Of a stretch of 64,000 bases of DNA, positions 15,301 through 25,411 are shown in pieces (the stretch's first letter is position 1; each line of letters opens with the position of its first letter). The position numbers and the translations under genes are program-made. The notes beneath the pieces are model-generated. The model was not told the origin of the DNA and did no database searches. It saw nothing but the letters and a program-made list of their open reading frames with translations. This DNA is from Chamaelirium japonicum. Lineage: Eukaryota > Streptophyta > Magnoliopsida > Liliales > Melanthiaceae. Location: assembly GCA_947650365.1 (NCBI GenBank), contig CANTAL010000130.1:434001-498000 (forward strand), in the 5' to 3' direction.

Positions 15301-17897
15301 TATGAATGAATTAGAATGGATCGTACGAATGAATTAGAATGGATCATACGAATTAATTAGAATAGATCATACGAATGAATTAGAATGGATCGTATGAATG
15401 AATTAGAATGGATCGTACGAATGAACTAGAATGGATCGTACGAATGAAATAGAATAGATTGTACGAATGAATTAGAATGGATTCGTACGAATAAATTAGA
15501 ATGGATACATTCGTGCGAATGAATTAGAATGGATACATTCGTGCGAAACAATTAGAATAGATCGTATGAATGAATTAGAATGGATCCTATAAATGAATTA
15601 GAATGGATCGTGCGAATGAATTAGAATGGATCATACGAATGAATTAGAATGGATCGTGCTAATGAATTAGAATTGATCGAACGAATGAAATAGTATAGAT
15701 CGTACGAATGAAATAGAATGGATAATACGAATAAGTAAGAATGGATCGTATGAATGAATTAGATTGGATACATTTGTGCGAATGAATTAGAATGGATCGT
15801 ACGAATGAATTAGAATGGATCGTATGAATGAATTAGAATGGATCGTACGAATGAATTAGAATGGATCGTGCGAATGAATTAGAATGGATCGTACGAATGA
15901 ATTAGAATGGATCGTGTGAAAGAATTAGAATGGATCGTACGAATGAATTAGAATGGATCGTGCGAATGAATTAGAATGGATCGTATGAATGAAATAGAAT
16001 AGATTTTGTGAATGAATTAGAACTGATCGTACGAATGAATTAGAATGGATCGTACGAATGAATTAGAATGGATACATTTGTGCGAATGAATTAGAATGGA
16101 TCGTACGAATGAATTAGAATGGATTGTATGAATAAATTAGAATGGATACATTCGTGCGAATGAATTAGAATTGATCGTACTCATGAATTAGAATGGATCG
16201 TGCGAATGAATTAGAATGGATCGTACGAATGAATTAGAATGGATCGTACGAATGAACTAGAATGGATACATTCATACGAATGAATTAGAATGGATCGTAC
16301 GAATGAATTAGAATGGATCGTACGAATGAATTAGAATGGATCTTACGAATGAATTAGAATGGATCGTACGAATGAATTAGAATGGATCAAATGAATGAAT
16401 TAGAATGGTTACATTCATGCGAATGAATTAGAATGGATCGTACGAATGGATTAGAATGGATCGTACGAATAGATTAGAATGGATACATTCGAGCGAATGA
16501 ATTAGAATGGATCGTACGAATGAATTAGAATGGATCGTACGAATGGATTAGAATGGATCCTACGAATGGATTAGAATGGATACCTTTGTGCATATGAATT
16601 AGAATGGATCGTACGAATCAATTAGAATGGATCATATTAATGAATTAGAATGGATCGTATGAATGAATTAGAATGGATACATTCGTGCACGATCCATTCT
16701 AATTCATTCGCACGAATGTATCCATTCTAATTCATTCGTACGATCCATTCTAATTCATTAATATGATCCATTCTAATTCATTCGTATGATCCATTCTAAT
16801 TCATTCGCACAATCCATTCTAATTCATTCGCACGAATGTATCCATTCTAATTCATTCGTACGATCCATTCTAATTCATTCGTACGATCCATTCTAATTCT
16901 TTCGTATGATCCATTCTAATTAATTTGTATGATCCATTCTAATTCATTCGTATGATCGATTCTAATTCATTCATACAATCTATTCTAATTCATTCGTACG
17001 ATCCATTCTAATTCATTCGTACGCACGAATGTATCCATTCTAATTCATTCGTACGAATCCATTCTAATTCATTCGTACGATCCATTCTAATTCATTCGCA
17101 CGATCCATTCTAATTCATTCGTACGATCCATTTTAATTCATTCGCATGAATGTATCCATTCTAATTCATTCGTACGATCCATTCTAATTCATTCGAACGA
17201 TCCATTCTAATTCATTCGTACGATCCATTCTAATTCATTCGCACGAATGTATCCATTCTAGTTCATTCGTACGATCCATTCTAATTCATTCGTACGATCC
17301 ATTCTAATTCATTCGCACGATCCATTCTAATTCATTAGCACGATCCATGCTAATTCATTCGTTCGATCAATTCTAATTCATTAGCACGATCCATTCTAAT
17401 TCATTCGTACGATCCATTCTAATTCATTCACACGATCCATTCTAATTCATTCATAGGATCCATTCTAATACATTCGTACGATCCAGTCTAATTCCTTCGT
17501 ACGATCCATTCTAATTCATTCGTACGATTGATTCTAATTCATTCATACAATCCATTCTAATTCTTTCACACGATCCATTCTAATTTATTCGTACGATCCA
17601 TTCTAAATCATTCATATAATCCATTCTATTTCATTCGTACGATCAATTCTAATTCATTCATAGAATCCATTCTAATTCATTCATACGATCTATTCTAATT
17701 CTTTCGAACGAATGTATCCATTCTAATTCATTCGCACGAATGTATCCATTCTAATTCATTCGTACGATCCATTCTAATTCTTTCACACGATCCATTCTAA
17801 TTCATTCATAGGATCCATTCTAATTCATTCGTACAATGAGTAAGAATGGATCGTACGAATGAAATAGAATGGATTATACGAATGATTTAGAATGGAT

Positions 17898-17902
17898 ACA
17901 TT
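17898..17902. repeat. Target-site duplication, left copy (ACATT)
   Basis: ACATT immediately precedes the TG of the 5' LTR and recurs immediately after the 3' LTR. Five bases is the usual duplication size for Ty3/gypsy integrases. Confidence 0.93.
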
Positions 17903-17939
17903 TGTGGGTGCAAATTTTGGTAAGAAATCTGCAAGCAGC

Positions 17940-18326
17940 GGGACCCACCGGCCCTGCCTGGTGGGCCCCCGGAGACCACAGCGAGACCCACCGGCCCTGC
18001 CTGGTGGGCCCCCGAGGACCACAGCAGGACCCACCGGCCCTGCCCAGTGGGCCCCCGAGTACCACAGCGGGACCCACCGGCCCTGCCTGGTGGGCCCCCG
18101 AGTACCACAGCAGGACCCACCGGCCCTGCCCAGTGGGCCCCCGGAGACCACAGCGGGACCCACCGGCCCTGCCTGGTGGGCCCCCGAGTACCACAGCGGG
18201 ACCCACCGGCCCTGCCTGGTGGGCCCCCGGAGACTGCAACGGGACCCACCGGCCCTGCCTGGTGGGCCCCTGAAGGCTTTCGAGGGACCCACCGGCCCTG
18301 CCTGGAGGATCCCCAGATACGGCAGC
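17940..18326 (+). repeat. Nine 43-bp GC-rich tandem repeats in U3 of the 5' LTR
   Basis: There are nine units of about 43 bp. Each begins GGACCCACCGGCCCTGCC and contains CCCACC...GGTGGG, which can pair as a short stem. The last two or three units diverge. Several long open frames on both strands cross this block only because the repeat lacks stops, so they are not genes. The matching block in the 3' LTR is 30041-30427. The position upstream of the TATA box suggests an enhancer-like or structural role in U3, which is inference. Confidence 0.9.
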
Positions 18327-18366
18327 AGAAACCGCCATTTGCCCCGGAATTCCTCCCCGGGAATCC

Positions 18367-18374
18367 TATAAATA
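18367..18374 (+). promoter_or_regulatory. TATA box of the 5' LTR
   Basis: TATAAATA lies in the context TCCTATAAATAGCAGAGC, just downstream of the U3 repeats. It fits a plant Pol II core promoter, so element transcription would start about 30 bp downstream, near 18400. Confidence 0.8.
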
Positions 18375-18737
18375 GCAGAGCCTTCGAATGTAAATAGATC
18401 GAATTCTCAATTCTAAAACCAGAGCTCTGGGATTTCCAACTTCCTATCTTCCACCTCTCTTTGATCTTTTTTTTTCTCTCAAAGAGATCAGTGTTTACAG
18501 TGATACTCGGCCTGTCGAGATCACTCCAGCATAAGTGTTAGTGAATTCGGGTTGCTCCCTATAGCACGGAGACGTAGGCTTCGGCTGAACTCCGAGATCA
18601 CATCTCTTGTGTCAAACTCTCTCTGATTGCCTCTCTGTTTACGTATCGAAAGAGATCGATCAACGATCTTCAAATCGAATCTTCAATTGACTGGTGCTGC
18701 GAGAGTCTTCGGGTCGGCACGAAGATTTTCCCCCATA

Positions 18738-18889
18738 GTTTGGCGTCGTCTGTGGGATCCGATCAAAAAGTCGAGCTCTCTACTACTTGATCGGTTGAAC
18801 CTACAACCGATCTTGATAGTCAAACTTCCTCGCCCTCTCGGTTGATCAGACAACTGAACGGCACTCTCGTTGCATCTTTCGCTCTCTGA
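18738..18889 (+). other. Untranslated leader between 5' LTR and gag
   Basis: About 150 bp holding the primer-binding site and then the leader up to the first plausible gag ATG at 18890. No other motif is evident. Confidence 0.7.
18741..18760 (+). other. Primer-binding site
   Basis: TGGCGTCGTCTGTGGGATCC starts three bases after the 5' LTR. The leading TGG would pair with the CCA end of a tRNA. It is close to the TGGCGCC-type sites of Tat elements and unlike the initiator-Met site (TGGTATCAGAGC) of many other plant LTR elements. A tRNA-Arg-type primer seems likely, but I could not compare tRNA sequences. Confidence 0.75.
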
Positions 18890-20564
18890 ATGGCGAGGAC
18901 GAAACATCAAGGTCAACCAGAAGGAAGTAACACTCAACAACAACCTCGTCCTGAGACTCGTTCAATGAGTCAAAGGCTCAACTTCGGACAGCCCCTTGCT
19001 GTCCCCGAGATGGGGGTTCATTCAGGAAGTGGCAGATCTATCGATCGACCTATCGCCCACCCCGCATGACAGTCGATTGGGCAAACAACACCCGCTCCTG
19101 CTGAAGACCCTCCATCAACCTACCAAATTTCGGCGGTCGACTTCTAATTGCTCCAATTGGCGAAGCAGAACGCCACCCTCACTGCTGAGAGGGATGCTCT
19201 GAAGAAAGCAGCTTCCGAGGCTGGGATCGCTCTACCTATTCCCTCTGCAAGCGAGAGGGTCGATCTTTCTCGACATTCAATTCACTCTGAGCAACGGAGG
19301 TCGATGGGCACTGCTGCCCTCGAAAGGATTCGTCGCGACCCTACTCCCTCTACTGCTCCTTGGAAGCAGAGTGTCTGGGATTGCCTTGACGACGAATCTT
19401 CCCAATCGTCTTCTGGCCGCAACTGCGACAAGAGGGCACCTTCAAAGCTCAACATACCAAGGAGGCATCAGATGAAAGGCGCTCCTTCAAAAAGTCGAGT
19501 TTCCCCTTCCATCCCTCTTCAGCGTGGGCTTGGATCGGACCTCCGACATCGACTTCAACCGGCAAATACTTCAATGCCTGAGCAAGACCTTGCAATCTTG
19601 CCTCTTGACCCACCTCTAGGTCGAGGACATGGTCGCAGGGATGGCTATTCTTCTGCCGGGCCTCTACATCGAAGTCTCTTTGAGACAACATTTCCAAGGG
19701 GATGGAGAACTCCTGTCCTCCCCAAATTCAACTGCGTCCGAGGAGATCCTACTCTCCACATTCTCGCATTCAAGCAAGCTTTAACGCCGCACAAAGAAGA
19801 AAACAATGTGCTCTGCCGCACCTTCGCAGGAAGTCTCGATGAGCCATCGCTCGACTGGTATCACAATCTCCGAGCTGGGTCCATTACCCAGTTCGATGTT
19901 TTAGCTAAACTCTTCGTGCAGCATTATCAGCTCAATCTAAAGCCCGAGAAGAAGCTCGACTCTCTATATCGGCTAAGGATGGGTGCTGACGAGACTCTCC
20001 GAAGTTTCACTAGGAGGTTTCGCAACGAGCATGCTGCCCTCTCTGGAAGACATCTGGATGATGAAGCCATTATGTTGGCTTTCCAGAACGCTCTCTGCTT
20101 CGATCTGCACATCTACAACGACTTCATCCGCAATCCCCCTCCTTCTCTGGGTGCTATGTTCGATCGAATCCAGAGAGAGATCGAGGTCGAAGACGATCAA
20201 GTCGCTCGTAAAGGGCGAGAAACAAAACGAAGGCCTGCGGAGAGAGAAGCTCCCAAGTATGCCCCCAAGGCTCACAATGCTGAGGCAGCAACCCCTCCAG
20301 CCAACAAACGATCAAAGAATGATGGGCGTCGATCTCCAACGAAGACCACTTTTACCGAGTGGAATATGCCGGTCGAACAGATACTCGACCGCATTCAACA
20401 TGAAGAGTTCGTTCGGAGGCCCAATCCTCTTCAGCCGAACTCGAAATTTACAGCTGATAAAAACAGTGTATTGCGACTTCCACCGAAGTCACGGCCACTC
20501 CACCGATCGGTGTTTTCGGCTGAAGTTCCATCTTGAAGACCTATTGCGAGAAGGCCATCTTTAA
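18890..20564 (+). pseudogene. gag, capsid/nucleocapsid protein, broken
   Basis: Gag forms the virus-like particle that packages element RNA. Reading from the ATG at 18890 (MARTKHQGQ...), the frame meets TGA at 19067 and TAA at 19145. It then runs openly to 20536. The retrotransposon Gag core is clear around 19720-20050 (key stretches PVLPKFNCVRGDPT, AFAGSLDEPSLDWY-like, FVQHYQLN, LRSFTRRFRNE). Within the A-rich run near 20460 the meaningful frame shifts by one base. The new frame carries the compact Cys-His motif CDFHRSHGHSTDRC (CX2HX4HX4C), typical of Tat-type Gag, and ends at TAA 20562. I chose 18890 because it is the first ATG in frame with the Gag core after the primer-binding site. At least two stops and one frameshift mean no intact Gag can be made here. 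Confidence 0.88.
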
Positions 20565-21350
20565 GAGTTCGTCAAAGGCGGACACGATCAATGCCGAGCC
20601 TTTGCAAAGGGGAAAGAAGTGTGTTGGGTACATCAAATCTCCTCCAACCGGCAACCAATCTCTGTGAAAGCCAATGTCTTTGGCATTCACGGATCATTGC
20701 ACAATCAATCAATAACCGGGAAAGAAATGGATCGACAAGTTCGATGCATCTTCCATGTTCGCGCTGCAGCAAACAAGGAAGACACTTGGATCAAGAAGCC
20801 CATGGCTTGGCCCTCTATCGTCTTCAATGACGCAGATCTTCAAGGAGTTCACACTCCCCATCGAGACCCCCTTGTCTTGAAACTCCTCATCGACGGAAGC
20901 ACTGTCAACCGGATCCTCATCGACACCGGAAGCTCCATCGACATTATGTTCTCAGACTGCTTCAAACGTCTGGGACATAAGTATCAAAGCCTCGACGTCG
21001 TCCCGACCGTGATCACTGGCTTCAACGGCGAACAAAGCATCACGGTGGGCGAGTCCAGATTTACCATCGACCTCAGCCGAGAGACTCGAGTCTCGGTGAG
21101 GTTTGCAATCGTCGAAGGAGTATCCAGCTATAACGCCATCCTCGGGCGACCATTCCTCCACCAGATCAATGCCATCTCCTCTTCTTATCATCAATTACTC
21201 AAGTTTGCAACTGGGGAAGGCATTGTCTGCATTCAAGATGATCAGCAAGCTGGAAGGTCTTGTGAGGCTGCTGCGGCTAAGACAGATCGAAAGATCAACA
21301 TTGCTCCTCCAAAGCGGCCACGAGATGAAGCTGGTCCCTCTTCCAAATAG
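20565..21350 (+). pseudogene. Aspartic protease domain of pol
   Basis: The protease matures the Gag-Pol polyprotein. The frame continues directly from gag past the TAA at 20562. The active site is ILIDTGSSIDIMF, with the catalytic Asp codon at 20922. The characteristic downstream block YNAILGRPFLHQINAI lies at about 21130-21165. The frame ends at TAG 21348, but homology-like text continues in the same frame (DLPRQTFIGTGLSD at about 21450), so this stop interrupts pol rather than ending it. The domain itself looks intact. Confidence 0.85.
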
Positions 21351-23447
21351 CAATCAAAGGAGATTCCGCTGACCGAACCTCCACCAATCGAATGGGAAGC
21401 ATCACCTTCAATTGATGAAATCATCCCTATCAACATTGGTAGTGGAGATCTCCCTCGACAAACATTTATTGGTACCGGTCTTAGCGACGCAGAAGCGCAA
21501 GACATGATATCCTTCCTCTAGTCCAATATCGACGTCTTCGCCTGGTGTTTCGAAGACATGCCTGGTATCAATCCGGATGACGCTTGTCACCGACTTGCAA
21601 TCAAAGAAGAGGTGAAACCTGTCAAGCAAAAGCCACGCACCATCCGACCAGAGCTACAAGTTGCTGTTCAAGAAGAAATCACCAAGCTACTCGCAGCAGG
21701 CTTCATACGTGAAGTAGAGTATCCTACTTGGATCTCTAATATTGTTGCTGTTCCGAAGAAGAATGGGAAAGTCCGAGTCTGCATCGACTTCACCAACCTC
21801 AACAAGGCTTGCCCCAAAGACCCATTTCCCATGCCAAGGATCGATAGACTCGTCGATGCCACTGCTGGCCACGAGCTATTGTCTTTCATGGATGGGTATT
21901 CTGGATATAATCAAATTCCACTTCATCCAGACGATCAAGAGAAGACTTGTTTTGTGACTAGCCGAGGTCTCTACTGCTACAATGTAATGCCATTCGGCCT
22001 CAAAAATGCTGGTTCCACCTATCAAAGGTTAGTCACAAAAATGTTCGAAGATCAGATCGGTCGCAACGTCGAAGTCTATGTCGATGATCTCCTCACCAAG
22101 AGTTCCGTTCGGAGCAAGCATCTTTCTGATCTGGCAGAAACCTTTCAAGTTCTTCGAAAATATCGTATGAAGCTCAATCCAGCCAAGTGCGCTTTCGGAG
22201 TTCAATCTGGCAAATTCCTGGGTCATCTTGTGACCAGGAGGGGTATTGAAGCCAATCCCGATCAAATTCGAGCCATCATCGATATGCCTTCACTTACAAA
22301 TCGAAAAGAAGTTCAACGCCTCACTGGAAGGTTAGCAGCACTCAATCGATTCATCTCAAAATCTTCCGACAAATGCAAACCCCTCTTCGACAAACTACGA
22401 AAGGCGGATACATCCGGCTGGAGTCCAATCTGTGAAGAAGCATTTCAAAGCATCAAGAAATATCTGGTGCAAGCTCCTATCTTGACGGCTCCACTTCCAA
22501 ATGAAGACTTGTGGCTCTACCTGGCCGTGACCGATCAAGCAATCAGTGCAGTCTTAGTCAGTAGAAGAGAATGCTTCGAGCATCCAGTCTATTATATCAG
22601 TCACACTCTTCTTCCGGCTGAAACTCGCTATTCAAAAACTGAGAAGGTCATCTTGGCCTTGCTCACTGCATCGCGTCGCCTTCAACCGTACTTCGTCTCC
22701 CACCAGATCACTGTCATTTTAGAACACTCACTCAAAGATATCATTGACAAAGCTGGTCGAGCTGGTCGAATGACCAAATGGGTGATCGAAATGAGTGCTC
22801 TGGGGATTCAATTCGAATCTCGCACTTCTATCAAAGGTCAAGCAGTTGCTGATTTTCTAGCTGACTTCCCAGTTGAAGACCCCATCACTTGGGAAGAAGA
22901 TGTCGACATGCGCTTAGAAGATGAAGACAATACTCCGATCATTCCTTCAACAAAGATTGATCCAAATCTCGAGGCTATTGCTGCGACTCCTCTATGGAAA
23001 CTCTATACTGATGGAGCTTCGAGTTCGATCGGTTCGGGAACTGGGATAGTCTTAATATCCCTCGAACTTGATCATCTCCAGAAGGCCACTCTCCTTGGGT
23101 TTAATGCCACCAACAACGAAGCTGAATACGAAGCACTCATTTCTGGACTCGAGATGGCGAAATCCCTGGGGGTAGATCGAATTATCGTCTACAGCGACTC
23201 CCAATTGATCATAAGGCAAATCAATGGAGAGTACACAGCTCGCGAAGAAAGAATGCAACTCTACTTGGCCTTAGTACGACGTCTTCAACAACGTTTTATT
23301 GGCGCTGAATTCATTCAAATCCCCAGAGCAGAGAACCGAGAAGCAGATGCCTTAGCCAATGCTGCCTCCGTCCTTGGAGACTCACTCGGAGGAAGACAAA
23401 TACAGATAGATTATCAAGAAGTGCCCAAGACCACCCCCGATCAATAG
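21351..23447 (+). pseudogene. Reverse transcriptase with two RNase H domains
   Basis: This part copies element RNA to DNA and degrades the RNA strand. After a linker broken by TAG at 21519, the frame is open from 21522 to TAG 23445. Numbering from the Met at 21558, RT spans about residues 30-210, with WISNIVAVPKKNGKVRVCIDF, the SFMDGYSGYNQI motif and the catalytic YVDD at 174-177 (nt 22077). A Ty3-type RNase H/connection region follows at about 315-410 (LYLAVTDQAISAVLV). A second, archaeal-type RNase H lies at about 480-605, with apparent catalytic acids D485 (YTDGAS), E521 or E523, D547 (YSDSQL) and D597 (READALA). The paired RNase H domains are a known mark of Tat elements. All catalytic motifs are present, although stops on either side separate this part from protease and integrase. 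Confidence 0.93.
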
Positions 23448-24731
23448 ATCCTTACTACTACAAAAGAATCTGGGGGTGGAGATCAGCTTGAAGACTGGAG
23501 ACGATCAATTTTCGACTTCTTCAAGCATGACAAAATGCCGGAAGATCCAAATCAAGCCCGAAGACTTCAAAGGAAGCTCCCATGCTACATTCTGCAAGGC
23601 GAAGATTTATATTTCAAATCTCACAACGGGATGTTGCTCAAGTGCCTTGGTCCCGAGCAAGCACAGGCAATCCTGATTGATATCCACTCTGGAGCTTGTG
23701 GAAATCATTCGGGAGGAAGATCTCTTGAAGCCAAGACGAAGCTACAAGGGTACTACTAGCCAACGATGGCAAGGGATGCTCAACAAGTTGTACAAAGATG
23801 TGAGCCATGCCAAAGACACGCTCGAGCTATCCATCTCCCTGCAGATGAGCTTCATCAACTATCAAGTCCCTGGCCATTCCATCAATGGGGGTTAGATTTC
23901 TTGGGTCCTTTCCCTCCAACTCCAAGCAAGAAGAAGTATCTACTGCTGGCTACAGATTATTTCACCAAATGGGTTGAAGCTGTGCCCCTCTTCCGAGAAA
24001 CTGACGACGAAGTGATCAAATTCATTCGGTACAACATCTTCTCAAGGTTTGGTACGCCTTAAGTTCTTGTTGCTGACAATGGAGCTCAATTTGACTCCGA
24101 TAAATTCCGAGAGTTCTGTCTGAACAACGGTATCAAGCTATTCTATTCAACTCCGAGGTACCCTCAATGCAATGGCCAAGCAGAAGCTTCCAATAGAGCT
24201 ATTCTTGGTATACTCAAGAAGAAACTCAATGACAAGAAAGGATTGTGGGAGCAAGTCCTACCTGAAGTTCTTTGGGGGTATCGCACAACTCCGAGAAGAT
24301 CAACAGGGTTCTCACCCTTTCGTCTAACATATGGATCGGAAGCAGTACTCCCAACAGAAAATATATCAAGTACTTTGAAGACCAAAGCAGTTGAAGAAGG
24401 AATCAATGAAGAACTTCGGATCAATGATCTAGACTTCTCCGAAGAATTATGAGATCAAGCATCACTTCGTGTGGCCAAGTACCAGCAGAAGATCAAAAGA
24501 GCCTACGATGAGAAAGTCTACAAGAGACAGTTCCCAGTGGGTAGTTTAGTTCTCAGAGCAGTTTTCTACAACACCAAAGAACACAGTAGTGGTAAGCTTG
24601 CTCCCAACTGGGAAGGTCCATACATCATTGAGTCAGTTGGAGGTAAAGGCTCCTATCGACTGATCTCACCAGAAGGAGATAGATTGCCACGAGCTTGGAA
24701 TTCTAGACATCTCAAGTTATTCTATCCATGA
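23448..24731 (+). pseudogene. Integrase domain of pol
   Basis: Integrase joins the cDNA to the target. The frame is the same as RT but is broken by TAG 23757 (in the GYY-PTM block, where Trp is usual), TAA 24060 (after FSRFGTP) and TGA 24450. The zinc-binding part shows the two His residues in IHSGACGNHSGG and the two Cys residues in RCEPCQRHA. The catalytic core has D in GLDFLGPF (23895), D in VADNGAQF (24075) and E in NGQAEASN (24183). The last two are 35 residues apart, the classic D,D35E spacing. The C-terminal GPY/F-like block WEGPYIIESV lies near 24620. The natural end is the TGA at 24729 after HLKLFYP, with no chromodomain. Confidence 0.92.
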
Positions 24732-25411
24732 TGTAAATTATGTGATGAATAAAGATCTCTTTCAAATGTTTAAATGTGCAAGTGTTCAGCTTTTCAATTC
24801 AAGTTCTAAAGCGGCTTCAAATTCAAGTTACCAGGTCTTTTAACAAGTTTGGGTGTTAGAGTTGTGACTCAACCCCTTACTAGCAAATGTTAAAAATTGA
24901 CCATATTCAAGTTAAAGTCTTTTAACAAGTTTGGGTGTTAGAGTTGCGACTCAACCCCTTACTAGCAAATGTTAAACTGACCTTCAAGTTTCAATGTTCA
25001 ATTTCAATCAATTTCGATATCGTCTAACAAGTTTGGGTGCTTGAGTTGCGACTCAACCCCTCACATTCAAGTGTTACACGAATTCAAGTTTCAATTTTCA
25101 AGTTGCAATAAGTTTGGGTGCTTGAGTTGCGACTCAACCCCTTACATACAAGTGTTGCATGGATTCAAATTCAAATTTCAAGTTACAACAAATTTGGGTA
25201 ATCAAGTTGCGACTCGATCCCTTACATTCAAAAGATTGTATCTATGCTAATGCTATCCAGAACATAAGATTCAAAGGCATTCAACTCAAGAGACATCCAA
25301 TTTTTAAACACCAAAGAGATTTCTATTATTATCAAAAATGCGACAAGTACAGGAGCGAGCTACTACATATCAAGAGTTTACAAGCACAACAACTAAAAGG
25401 AAGAAAAAGTC
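24732..25411. repeat. Non-coding spacer with about five degenerate tandem repeats
   Basis: This lies between the integrase stop and the end of the antisense gene. Copies of AAGTTTGGGTGTTAGAGTTG...CAACCCCTTAC start near 24842, 24923, 25026, 25107 and 25187, so the spacing is about 80-103 bp. Each has, with small changes, the dyad TTGAGTTGCGACTCAA (or GAGTTGCGACTC). As the two transcription units converge here, it may hold 3' ends for both; that is inference. No coding capacity is credible. Confidence 0.8.

Larger units (their letters stand above)
1..17902. repeat. Left satellite array, 23-bp monomer with 28-bp variant
   Basis: The stretch is wholly tandem copies of a 23-bp unit with core GAATTAGAATGGATCGTACG. 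Interspersed 28-bp units carry ATACATTCGTGC where the 23-mer has ATCGTAC. Calling that strand F and its complement R, the approximate blocks are: F 1-500, R 500-4850, F 4850-6145, R 6145-7565, F 7565-8535, R 8535-8724, F 8725-9680, R 9680-10060, F 10060-10238, R 10238-12043, F 12043-13760, R 13760-14460, F 14460-16690, R 16690-17835, F 17835-17902. Very short flips lie near 2190-2215 and 10507-10530. Point variants cluster at the CGTACG end (CGTATG, CATACG, CGCACG). No gene, RNA or other element is visible in it. The function is unknown; a heterochromatic location is inferred from satellite content only. Confidence 0.97.
17903..18737 (+). repeat. 5' LTR
   Basis: It begins TGTGGGTGCAAA and ends CCCCCATA. 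The 3' LTR ends CCCCCACA, so the canonical terminal CA is TA here (substitution at 18736). Compared with the 3' LTR I count differences at 17984, 17994, 18017, 18110, a T run near 18466-18475 (one substitution and one extra T), 18637, 18643 and 18736. Seven of the eight substitutions are transitions. The U3 part is dominated by GC-rich 43-bp tandem repeats, then a TATA box, then a pyrimidine-rich R/U5 part. Confidence 0.96.

Noticed and set aside
1-17902. CRISPR-like array of about 23-bp repeats
   Set aside because: The units are directly adjacent without unique spacers and switch strand repeatedly. No cas genes exist, and the associated element is a plant-type retrotransposon.
17825-18397. 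Proline/glycine-rich proteins of 116-159 residues on both strands (also 29941-30498)
   Set aside because: They arise from the stop-free GC-rich 43-bp repeats in the LTR and overlap each other in several frames.
20440-20480. Programmed frameshift between gag and pol
   Set aside because: The shift falls before the Gag Cys-His motif, so it splits gag itself. With several stops nearby, a plain mutation in an A-run is simpler.
19449-23258. Minus-strand and alternate-frame open frames across gag-pol
   Set aside because: They overlap frames with clear Gag, RT and RNase H motifs and show no motif of their own.
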